Shown here one piece after another: positions 23,709 through 33,497 of a stretch of DNA of 64,000 nucleotides (positions within the stretch are counted from its first letter, which is position 1; each line of letters begins with the position of its first letter). Source of the stretch: Parascedosporium putredinis. Its lineage: Eukaryota; Ascomycota; Sordariomycetes; Microascales; Microascaceae. Location: contig CASHTG010000006.1 of the NCBI GenBank assembly GCA_949357655.1, positions 744,001-808,000 of the forward strand, given 5' to 3'. The translations under genes and the position numbers were made by a program. The notes beneath the pieces are model-generated. The model ran no database searches, had not been told where the DNA came from, and saw only the letters and a list, made by a program, of their open reading frames with translations.

Positions 23709-24885
23709 CGTAAACCGCCGCCAATAACCCCACTCTAACTCTAATTTGACGATGCAGCGTCTCTTGCATGGACTTTTCAAAGGACCAAAAACTTGCCGCT
23801 GTAGGAACCATGGACTCGTACATCCGTGTCTGGACTCTCGACGGCAAGCCTCTTACGTCCAAGCATGCCTCGGAGAAGGATCTCAAAGTCAACAACCGTA
23901 AGCTGATTGGTCATTCTGGGCCAGTCTACTCCGTCTCATTCTCGGATGCCATTGACAACAAGACAAACACCCTCTTCGGCCAGACTGGGAAGGAGCTCCC
24001 CGAGACGGGCCCCAAGTTCCTTTTGTCAGGGAGCGGAGATGGCCACGTCCGCCTGTGGTCGCTGGAGCTGTGGCAGTGCCTGTGCATCTACAAAGGTCAC
24101 AGCGGTCCCGTTTTCCGGGTGTTGTGGGGACCCCATGGGCATTACTTCCTGAGCGGCGGGTGGGACAAGACGGCTAGAGTGTGGATGCAGGACCACGCGT
24201 CAGCACAGCGGATGTTGGTGGGTCATGACACGAGTATCTCGGCCATAGCCTGGCACCCCAACGGTACCTATGTGTTTTCTGCGTCGGACGAGACGGATAA
24301 GTCGATTCGCATGTGGTCCGTCATCACCGGACAGTGCGTTCGCGTGTTCACCGGACACACAGATTACATCTCCGCTCTCGAGTGCGCGCCCAATGGCAAA
24401 ATTCTCGCCAGCGCGGACAATGCGGGCAACATCTTCTTCTGGGACCTCGCCAAGGGAACGCGCATCAAGAGGTCGCGGGGCCACGGAAAGGGTGGCATCT
24501 GGTCGCTTAGCTTTAGCGCCGAATCCACCGTCCTAGCCTCTGGGGGCCAGGATAACACGGTCCGGGTCTGGGACGTGGAATTGCCTGCCGAGGGCCACAA
24601 GGCGGCCGCGCAACCCCTGGCTCCTCAGGCTGGTCAAGAGCCCGCCGAGGGGGTGCCACAGCCGCGCAGACGGGAGGCGCTGCCGGCCCAGCTAACACAG
24701 CGCAGGCCCCAAGCGCAGGCGCGGTAACAGGACCCTCAGGAGGTGGTAAGAAAAAGGGTAAAGAGGTTATGATTACGCCGGACCAGATCAGTGCGTTCGC
24801 GACTAAGAAGACGCCAGCCCTGAAGGTGCACATGACACGTATGAACTTGGTTGTCGCCGGCGGCTGCTTTGAGCCCGATCGCTAG
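21710..24885 (+). CDS. TAF5: Transcription initiation factor TFIID/SAGA subunit TAF5 (WD40)
   Basis: Exons: 21710-21814, 22567-22752, 22813-23616 and 23758-24885, giving 741 residues when three lost bases are allowed (near 23036 in a C run, 23421 in an A run, 24645 in a G run). The N-terminus has a LisH-like segment (VTEFLLKRGYTRTELVFRDE) and the TAF5 NTD2 dimer domain (KFELAKILWPFFVYSWIELI). A linker of about 200 residues leads to the WD40 propeller, with repeats ending in VRLWS, ARVWM, IRMWS, IFFWD and VRVWD. The C-terminus ends TPDQISAFATKKTP...VVAGGC, a conserved TAF5 tail. TAF5 scaffolds TFIID and SAGA in the nucleus. Intron 1 is unusually long (752 nt) and intron 3 carries a (TC)39 microsatellite. 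Confidence 0.95.
23627..23704 (+). repeat. (TC)39 microsatellite in TAF5 intron 3
   Basis: A perfect run of 39 TC units fills more than half of a 141-nt intron, beginning 10 nt after the 5' splice site. There is no interruption, so the locus is probably hypervariable between strains. Confidence 0.95.
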
Positions 24886-26142
24886 GGCACATCGGATCAA
24901 AGCACCGACAAGGTGTACATCGGGCAGGAGGAGTTGACAAAGCAGTCAGGCCGTTTTAAACCTGGGTAGCTTTTGCTCCCCTAATCACCCGTCTCGTATT
25001 AAAGACTGGTTTGGGGGACTAGTCCGCTGGATGAAGAAGTAACTGGGAGCAAACAAAATGAAGGAGCTAGGAGTACCGCATTGAGTTATTGGGAGGAAGG
25101 AGGCTATCATGAAAGACTTTCCCCTCCTCTTGCAAGCTATTTTGTTTTTCTCCACCACACTCTGATGGTCTCGGGCAATGGCGTCTAGGAGAAAGGTGGT
25201 GTCCGCGCAATACAAGATTTCCATCTACTTTGACTATCTTTCCCAACTCTAATGTATGCTCGTGCCATTTATTCCTTGCACGACTCCCCATCTATTTCCC
25301 TTAACTTGATGCAAGTATATTATTTGCGAGGGAGCGGGGAAAATAAAAGAGAGCGATTTTCAAGAGAATGGGGCGCTTGTTGGGGCTTTGCTCCGTACAT
25401 AGATTATGAGGATACCAGACAACCCGAAAGTATGTGTTGCTGTGATTTCCACGCAGATATAGATGTGACACAGCTACGATGACGTGTGGTCGGGGATTGG
25501 TAAAGCAGTGGTGTGAGGGCCGACATGGCTTGGTTCTTCCTTAAGCTTATGCCAGCGGCTCTTTACACAAGCCTAAAAGAATCTTTGCATAAAAATAAAA
25601 ATAAAAGAGAAAATAATATTTTTTTTGTGAAGAATGCGAAATGAGTCTTCGGAACATTGGCCAGGCTCCAGCATTTCCAACGGTTCCCAAGCCATGCGAG
25701 AGAGCGAACCTGAGCTCCAAAAACGAGAGAGAATCCCTGATCTTTGGAACCTGGGTGGTGGAGGGGTGACGAATCAGAACAGCAGGCGACAGGTGGGGAG
25801 CTCAGTTCCTGGGGTCCCGGTTAGCCAACCTCACGTAACCTCTCTTGACGACCACAGCTACTGCACTCCTCACAACGAACCTTGCTCGCGCAACGAATCC
25901 CTTTCTCTCCCAAGGGCGCAGGGAACGAAAGTCTATCAGCATCAATTTTTTATTCCCCGGCGCACTACTCGGCTCTTGTGTCTCCCCAACCTCATTAATA
26001 CCACCCCTCCCCCCTTTGCCTCTTCTTCTCCATCAATTTGCCTAGGCTTTCCTCGTTCGGCAAATCCCTCTTCCCTCGATCCGAATTCGGTCCTTCTCCC
26101 ACGCTACGTTAACAGCGAGAAAGAAAGAGGGTAGAAGAAGCG
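24886..26142. other. Intergenic between TAF5 and VPS5
   Basis: No gene was recognised. An A-rich block (repeated aaaaataaaa) and an 8-T run lie at about 25585-25630. The remainder should hold the TAF5 terminator and the VPS5 promoter. Confidence 0.45.
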
Positions 26143-28289
26143 ATGGACTTGGAAGAGACCCCATGGGCCGACTCGGCCGAGCCAACCTCGCAGTCGAGCG
26201 ACCTCCCGACGACACAGGACTCCGCGTCCACCGCCAAGACGAAACCCCCTCCCTGACCCCGGGCAGCAGCGGCTCGACTCGAGCATCCCGCACGACCCCG
26301 CGCCGCGTCGTCGCCCAGCCTACCCGCCTCGAGGTCGTCGATGATCCCCTCGGACCACTGGGCGGCGGTAGCGGCGGCAGCGATACGGACAACGTCCTCA
26401 CCCCCGGCATCTCCGCGAGCAGCGGGCGCGGCGCGCTGGGCGAGGGCGTGCCTCCCGTCCCCCAAAAGGAGCACCAACCCCTCGCCATGCGCACGACGAT
26501 GCAGCAGCAGAGTCAGCAGGGCCCCCTGTCGGGAGGCGGGCCCGGCGGCGCCCGATCCGGAGGCCCGCGGGATCCGCATCGGATCGACGACGATGACGAC
26601 GGCGATGACGATTTGCTGGGCCGGAGGTCGGGCGGTGCGAGGGCGCCACCGCCAGTGCAGGCGGCTAACCCGACGGTTCGGTCGAGCAACGCGCCGAGCG
26701 TGAGCGTTGAGCAGGCGTCCAAGCCGAGCTTCCAGATCACCGTGGGCGACCCGCATAAGGTGGGGGATCTGACATCCTCGCATATCGTATACTCAGTGCG
26801 GACCAGGGTGCGTTGTCTCTCTTTCTCTTTTCTTCTTCTTTTTTTTTTTGGCTTCCTACCCGTCCTTTTCCGACCTTATTCGCTGTCTATCAATACTGGG
26901 GAAGACCAACTGCTAATCACTCGAGTTCTCGTCGTGCAAAAATAGACCACATCGAAAGGATACAAGGAGCCCGAGTTCGAGGTCAAACGCCGTTATAGGG
27001 ACTTCCTGTGGCTGTACAACACTTTACACGGCAACTGCCCTGGCGTGGTTGTCCCCCGCCCCCGATAAGCAGGCTGTGGGCCGCTTCGAGAGCAACTTTG
27101 TCGAGAGCCGGCGGCAGGCGCTGGAGAGAATGCTGAACAAGACCGCCACGCACCCGATGCTTCAGCACGACCCCGACCTGAAACTATTCCTCGAGAGTGA
27201 AAGCTTCAACGTCGACATCAAACACAAGGAAAGGCGAGACCCTTTGCCGCAGGAGAGCAAGGGCGTCTTCGGCAGCCTGGGCCTTAGCGTTGGCAGCAGC
27301 AACAAGTTTGTCGAGCAAGACGAGGTACGTCCCACTGTACTCTTTTATCTTTTCTCTCGCTGGAGCTAGACCTGATCCCAACCCTCAAAATTATCTCTAA
27401 CCTAATGTTTCTATCATCACCGACAGTGGTTCCACGATCGCAAGGTCTACCTGGACGCCCTTGAAAACCAGCTCAAGGCGCTCCTAAAGTCTATGGAAAC
27501 CATGGTCGTGCAGCGCAAGGCCATGGCCGAGGCTGCGGGCGATTTCTCCAGTGCTCTGCACGCCCTTTCAACCGTAGAGCTCTCGCACACTCTCTCGGGG
27601 CCCCTCGACGCCCTCTCCGAGCTGCAGTTGACCATCCGTGACGTGTACGACCGCCAGGCTCAGCAGGACGTGCTCACCTTTGGCATCGTGCTCGAGGAGT
27701 ACATCCGTCTCATCGGCTCGGTCAAGCAGGCCTTCACGCAGCGTCAAAAGCCTTTTACGCGTGGCACTCGGCCGAGTCGGACCTCCAGAAGCGACGGGCA
27801 GCCCAGGATAAGCTACTCCGGCAGGGCAAGAGCCAGCAGGACAGGCTGACGCAGGTGGGCTCCGAAGTGGCCGAGGCCGAGAGGAAGGTACACCATGCGC
27901 GCATGCTATTCGAGGACATGGGCAAGCTCATGAGAGTAGAACTGGACAGGTTCGAGAAGGAAAAGGTGGAGGATTTCAAGAGCGGCGTGGAGACGTTCCT
28001 CGAGAGCGCTGTCGAAGCTCAAAAGGAGGTAGGTTTTTTTCTTTTTGTTTTCTACCTTTCTTCTCCTTTTCTCATCGCCTCTTTTCCTCGCGATGGCTGA
28101 AGATTGTTGCTAACGTGCGATTTAACGCTGTAGCTCATCGAGAAGTGGGAGACCTTCCTTATGCAGCTAGATGCTGAGGATGACGAGTCTGTCTTCTACC
28201 GCCCGCCCGTCATCCAGTCGTCTAATAAGCCGGCGGGGAATACGGCGATTGACCGCGCCAGGGCGAGGATGGACGAAGACTCGGACTAG
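26143..28289 (+). CDS. VPS5: Sorting nexin / retromer subunit VPS5 (PX-BAR)
   Basis: Exons: 26143-26807, 26946-27324, 27427-28028 and 28134-28289. They give a 601-residue protein once four lost bases are allowed (near 26250, 27053, 27060 and 27753). Start MDLEETPWADSAEPTSQSSD. A long, disordered, acidic N-terminus is followed by the PX phosphoinositide-binding domain (TTSKGYKEPEFEVKRRYRDF with the RRY motif), a linker, and a C-terminal BAR/Vps5 coiled coil from WFHDRKVYLDALENQLKALL to the end. The protein bends endosomal membrane and works with Vps17 and the Vps26-29-35 trimer in endosome-to-Golgi retrieval. The last intron has a good CTAAC branch point (gctaacg) before its AG. Confidence 0.93.
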
Positions 28290-29101
28290 CGACCCGATTA
28301 TAGCATCGCTGCTAAGATCACGCGCGTGTATACCTGCTATCCGTAAAGGCGAAACGAGGTTGTTGATGAAAGGCTTGTTGGGGAGAAAGGAGGTTGTGGG
28401 ACATGCTATAAGGAGGCCCATTTGGGACTGTTATTATCCTTTTTCCCTTTTCTGTGTGTGCCTATCGATGTGCTCTGCATTATATCAAACTTGAAGAGAG
28501 TATGGGTGAGGGGTGGGAATGTGGGTGCCTACTGTTCGTTTCCATCCACAGCCCCGTCAGCTTTATTATAGTACGGCGTAGAGAGATGATGAAAACGAGA
28601 GTTAAGACAATATGGTTAAACTAAGTCGGCCGCACACCCTCCTCTCCTCCACGGTGTTGGAGGAGCTAGCACTGGCGTGAAGAAGGGGAGAAGTCAGTTA
28701 GTCAATATGAAGGAATATGGCTTTATATTGTGCAGATGTTTTGTATTGTTGTACATGGATGTATGTGTATATAACGTTTAGTGTTGATAGTACAGGCCTG
28801 GAAGAATGACTCCCTAACTCTATAGCCGTATCTAGACATCTCCCCCACAGCAGAATTCCTGAAGCAAGCGACGCGGACAGCCTGATTCGGTTGGGCGCTT
28901 CATGCTTTTGTTCGCCATGTCCAAACCCGGCGTAGTGTGCTTCCCAAGGTTGGGGATCACGGGGAATTTCAAAAGGCTGACGGAGGCGGTAGGCTTCCCT
29001 TCATCATCTATAATCGCTTATCCGCCTCGTTGTCAGTCGTGTTCCGAGCTCCCTCATCCCCTACTACTCGCTCGCCGCCTTCCCCTTTTCTTCATGCCCG
29101 T
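28290..29101. other. Intergenic between convergent VPS5 and MRPL36
   Basis: No gene was recognised. Two genes end toward each other here, so this is expected to hold both 3' UTRs and terminators. Confidence 0.45.
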
Positions 29102-29687
29102 TTATTTCTTCTTCGTGGGCCACGTCTTGACCTTTTCCACCTCGGGTTTCAGCTCCGCGCCGTACACGCCAATCAAGTCGCCCAAGTCGTCAATGTCGTA
29201 CTCCTCTTCCGCGGCGGCGGCAGCAGCCTCTTGCTCAGCCTTCCTGGCGGCGGCAGCCTCCCTCTCCTTCTTCTTGCCCAGGCCCTTTCCGGCTTCGGCC
29301 TGGGCTAGCTCGCCCTCGGCATCGGCGGCGCCGGACCGGAGATCGAATCCGCGACCGTACCTCTCTCGGAAGGCGGCGAGCTTGCCGGCCTCGTCGAGCT
29401 CGACGTTGCGGAGAGACTTTTCCGAGGGCTGCCATAGCAGGTGGTTGCGGGTGTCCTTGGTCGAGCGATAGAGGGCCTGGGGCGACGTCGTGCGCGCGGT
29501 GAAGGTGGACCCGTCCGAGAGCTGGATCAGCTGGGTAAAGGTATAGGGGCGGCGCGGGCGCCTGATGAGGCGGGCGGCGGCCGAGGGGGTGGCGGAGAAG
29601 GCGCGACGGGCTGTGGTGGTGATCGCGGTGGAGGAGAGGGCGAGGGGGTCGTGAGGGGGATTGCCCCCTTGGTAGCCTCGGAGGCAT
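29102..29687 (-). CDS. MRPL36: Mitochondrial large-subunit ribosomal protein bL31m
   Basis: The ATG at 29687 begins MPPRLPRG. After two lost bases (G/C runs at about 29663 and 29645) the frame continues LALSSTAITTTARRAFSATP, an Arg/Ser/Ala-rich mitochondrial presequence. The body has RRPYTFTQLIQLSDGSTFTA and the RTTSP..LYRSTKDTRNHLLW stretch characteristic of fungal Mrpl36/L31. An Ala/Glu/Lys-rich tail ends TWPTKKK with a stop at 29102-29104. The expected length is 195 residues, with no intron. It acts in the mitochondrial 54S subunit. The gene is divergent from the flavin-reductase-like gene. Confidence 0.85.
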
Positions 29688-30483
29688 GGTGTGTTGGGGA
29701 TGGGGATACGGCCTCGTCCGAGAGGTGAGAAGTTTGGCGTGATCGAGGCTCTGATGGGCCGGGTGTATTAGTATTCGACTTTCAAAAATCGGGTGTTCGA
29801 CACAAGAAGGCTACGGTTCAGTGCCGGTTGAAGGAAAGGCGTGTTGAAGGGTCCCCTTTGTTGGGTGGGAGATGGACGTGGTAGAGTCGTACCTTGTCTC
29901 TTCTTTTTTCCTTCTCTTTTACAATTGGGGAAAAATTCGCGGGAGCGCGATTGCTGGCAATTGACGAGTGCGGCGAGCGGAAGTTGCCGTGCAGTGACCC
30001 TTTCTTATCGATAAGACAAGATGTGAGCTTGGCCAGCAGGACAAGATGGAGACAATCCTGCGCTACAGCAAAAGGGACTGCGAACTCAGATAAATGCTTG
30101 TAATTATCCAATGCAATCAAAAGGGAAATGCCCAACCGTTTTTTTGTAGCTTACCCTCCAAGCTATCGTATACTCGCGTGTTGTGCCGAGAGCTCTGATG
30201 TCCCTGATTAGTCATCAGCTCTTTCAGGTGCGATGACGATGATAACGATTCATCAAAAAGAAATTCAAGATTCGCGAAGCTGCTACAGCACGTCTGCTCA
30301 GAACCCCCTCACACTTTCGTACCGTATAGCAGCAACAGCCCATTTTGCGCTTTCGTGCCATAATGTGTTAATTGTGGTGGCCTTGAGATCTTTTAGTCCC
30401 GGGAACAAGCCCCATCTTTTTTTCCAAAATGCGAGGACTACGGCCGCTAAGTTTTCCCACGAGGGCGACGTTCGCGAGGAGCC
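29688..30483. other. Divergent intergenic region between MRPL36 and flavin-reductase-like gene
   Basis: No gene was recognised. The interval of about 800 bp should contain both promoters. Confidence 0.45.
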
Positions 30484-31300
30484 ATGCGGCGGCATCTTGG
30501 GCGGTTGCGGCATCCCGTAGCTCAATAAATCTCAACGGAGAGGGTTGGTTAATATCTAACTAGGATATTTTGGAAATCGTCACTCTAATTCTTCTGCCCT
30601 CCCTAGCTCCTATAATACCAGCGAGATGTAGTAGCACCTCGGCGACGCTAAGAAAAGAACCACCCTCCTCATCACTCCCTCCACCGCCACCTCCTCCGCC
30701 TCCTCCTCTTCTTCTTCGCCCAGCGCCCAGACCGCCGCCTCTGTGACGGCCGACCAGTTTCGCGGCGTCATGAGAGAGCTTCCGCACTCCGTCGTCGTGT
30801 GTACATCGATTCCCCACACAAGCTCGCCACAGGGAGCACTTGAGCGGGCCAATTTTCGCGGCATGACCATGTCCTCCTTCACATCGCTCTCGCTCGACCC
30901 GATCCCGCTCGTCTCCTTCAACATTAAGCGGCCGAGCCGAACGCTAGACGCGATCCGCGAGAGCGGTACGTTTAACATCCACGTCCTGCGCGCGGACACG
31001 CACGGCGTTAAAGTGGCGGAGTGGTTCGCGACAAGCAACATTAGCTTCAACCCGTTTGAAAATATCCAGTCGTCGGGATGCCAAGTGTACCCGGAGGAGA
31101 CGGGGGCGATACTCTGGGGCGAGGGTGTGAGGACCGTGCTGAGGTGCAAGGTGGAGAAGTTGATGAGCGTGAGAGATCACGAAATCGTTGCCGGTGAAGT
31201 GGTGGAGGTCGTGGGTGGCGGAGAGTTTGAGGCGCTGGCGTACGCGCAAAGGCAGTACCGACCGGTGGGACCTCCGATACAGAAGCACCGGACCTCGTAG
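30484..31300 (+). CDS. Flavin-reductase-like FMN-binding split-barrel protein
   Basis: The body (30635-31300) is unbroken and reads VTADQFRGVMRELPHSVVVC, then FRGMTMSSFTSLSLDPIPLV and the SGTFNIHVLRA segment. This is the pattern of the flavin reductase-like family (PF01613), which binds FMN and reduces flavin with NAD(P)H. No ATG opens this exon. I propose a short first exon, 30484-30516 (MRRHLGRLRHP), joined through a 118-nt intron to 30635, which keeps the frame and makes a basic, mitochondrial-like N-terminus. The GTAGCT donor is unusual, so the start is unresolved. The predicted length is 232 residues. The partner enzyme is unknown. Confidence 0.7.
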
Positions 31301-31830
31301 GGAACCAGAAAGGTTGAAGAGGCTGCTACGGGGGTTGGCATTTGGAGTTTTTTGTTCTCTCCCGTTTCCCCCTTTTTGATGGAAGCGTGCATGACTTGAC
31401 GGCGGAGTTTTGTATCCTTTTTGTATTTGTAATATTATATAGACACTCTACACTATAGATTGGCAACTGTGAAAGTAATCGAAAACACGGAATCATGTTA
31501 GAAGCCGTGAAGGATTGAGAACCTTATCCAACAAAGGCCCCCTTCGTGCCTTCTCATCCTCCTACTTTCGACCTATCTGTTAAGATCGCAAAGATCTGTG
31601 TCGCAGATCCTTTCCTCGCGACACGACTACTTGAAGGTCACGGGCGAATCTGGATGGTGGATTCTGATGTTGAAGAATGTGATGGGTGCTGGTAGGCACT
31701 AGCTGAAAGCTATCCTAGAGTGGGAATGTCACAAAGGGATCAGGGCTCCGTCCGGAGACCGACTTTAGATCGGTCGGCGATGGTAGTAGGTCTGTCCCTG
31801 TTCTTAGACTAGACTTTAACCCATTCTCCT
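31301..31830. other. Intergenic, nothing recognised
   Basis: The region holds the 3' flank of the flavin-reductase-like gene and the unrecognisable left edge of a decayed retroelement. I see no long terminal repeat, reverse transcriptase or RNase H remnant. Confidence 0.4.
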
Positions 31831-32760
31831 TTGAGTGTCATCGCGGTATTCGACTCCCTCATAGAAAATCCTTGCGAGCTCACTCGCGTTGATTGTGTCG
31901 AATACGGGGATTATGGGTTGCCACGTGCTGAGGGTCGTTACCGTCATCATAGCGACTGGGGGTTATTGGGACCTATCTGGATCTGGTCAAGACAACCTGG
32001 AATGCCGCCATGGCACCCCAAGGGGATCATGAGTGATAGAGGATCTATCTTCACAAGCCAATTCTGGGCGGAGTTCTGCAAGACCCAGGGTTCGCTGAGG
32101 CGGTTATCGACCGCACTTCATCCGCAGACGGAGTGTCAAACAGAGCATGCGAACTCTGTAATACTAGAAATTTTGAGGAAACTATGTGGCGAAGACACCG
32201 ACCACTAGCCGAAGCTCCGAAGCTTCTCCAAAACGTTGAATTATCGATGAACAACCATATTAACGCGACGACGGTGGTAAGCCCCTGTCAGGCGCTATAC
32301 AGATGCCACCCTAGGATGGCTGAAGATGCTATCCCAGAAGAACTACTCAAGGTAGTGGGGATAAGGGAAAGAATAGAGAATTTGCGCAAGGTCGGAGAAG
32401 AGTCGCAGAGTACTGGGAGTGCGCGAGAAGGGACCAGCAGAAATACTTCAACAAGAGCGGTCAAGCCATACCCCCGACTATAAAGAACCGAGTTCAGGCT
32501 CTGGCACGAAAGTTAGCCCCCACCTATATTAAGGTGAAAATCCTAGAAGGAATCAATAAGAACGCCTACCGTGTAGAGCTGCCAAAGAAGTATCGGAGAC
32601 GGTATGATGTATTCCACCTATCCCTGCTGGAATCATGGAAGGACCAACAACACGTACACTCCCCGGCCAATCTTCTAGACCTGGAAGAGGAAGCGGTGGA
32701 GTGGGAGGTCGAAGACATCGTGGCGAACGTGGAACCAAGTTCTTCAACCAAGGAATAATA
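31831..32760 (+). mobile_element. Truncated, decayed Ty3/gypsy retrotransposon fragment (integrase C-terminal half)
   Basis: Three frames in order resemble the end of a gypsy-type Pol polyprotein. At 31990-32160 lies an integrase-core stretch with IMSDRGSIFTSQFW and the LHPQT motif. At 32220-32330 follows the YNN-type and SPCQALYRCHPRM region. At 32500-32740 lies the C-terminal segment with YRVELPKKYRRRYDVFHLSL, as in gypsy chromo/SH3-like tails. The frames are interrupted, and gag, protease and reverse transcriptase are absent. It is a dead fragment. By eye there is no extreme AT bias, so heavy repeat-induced point mutation is not evident. Confidence 0.8.
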
Positions 32761-33497
32761 ATGTGCATGCACAGGACCTTTCAAACGGCTCTGTCATGGC
32801 TCGAATGGGCCTCTCAATGTCAACATAATGAGATTTCGACTCAGTACGGAATTACCCGGGCTGGCCCTCAATCGGGTATTTAGGGAACAGGCGCAAGGTT
32901 CTGAGCTCCATTTCTTCAATCTGGAAATGAAGACATTGCTCGTTGGGCCGATGTTGCTGTGTTGAAGCTGAGCCCAGTTTAGGACTAGAGCTCCGGTTCG
33001 TTTGTTTTTACTCTAATTGGTGCACCAAGGGAAGCATAAAAATTGATTCCTCAGGCGCCAAGACTCCGTTGCCCCATGAGAACAACCAAAGTAAACAAAT
33101 GCAAATTGTACACGACACTTGTACCGTGAAGTCACTTGCAGCTCCTTGCAATACACGCCCCCTTCAAACAAAAAACGCCTTTTCCCAATGCAAATTGAAC
33201 CCACCACCACCGAACAGAGTTGGCGGATCTCGTACTGACCCTGGACTGTCTGTACGCCGCTAATACATTCTCGTCGATTTCGTCCTTCTCCCCGCTCCCT
33301 TTCGATCCCTTCTGTTTTTTCTTCTTCGTCCTTCCCCGTCCTTCTTCGTGATCACAACAACCTCGTCGCGTGGCAGCCAGCCCCGACCCTTTCCCAAGTT
33401 GCCTTCCTTGAGGGCATTGAAGTCTGGAGCTTTGCTCCTCGTCGCGCCCATTCTCGTTCCCGTTGCCTTACGTCGTCGCGTTCCAATCTTCGCCGCC
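32761..33497. other. Intergenic, kinesin promoter region
   Basis: No gene was recognised between the retroelement fragment and the kinesin start. A pyrimidine-rich stretch at about 33270-33360 probably belongs to the kinesin promoter or leader. Confidence 0.45.

Noticed and set aside
23248..23895. Minus-strand frame with a long Arg-Glu repeat
   Set aside because: The repeat is the antisense translation of the (TC)39 intronic microsatellite.
31831..32760. Strong repeat-induced point mutation in the gypsy fragment
   Set aside because: By eye the fragment is not markedly AT-rich and still shows many C-containing codons; a RIP index was not computed.
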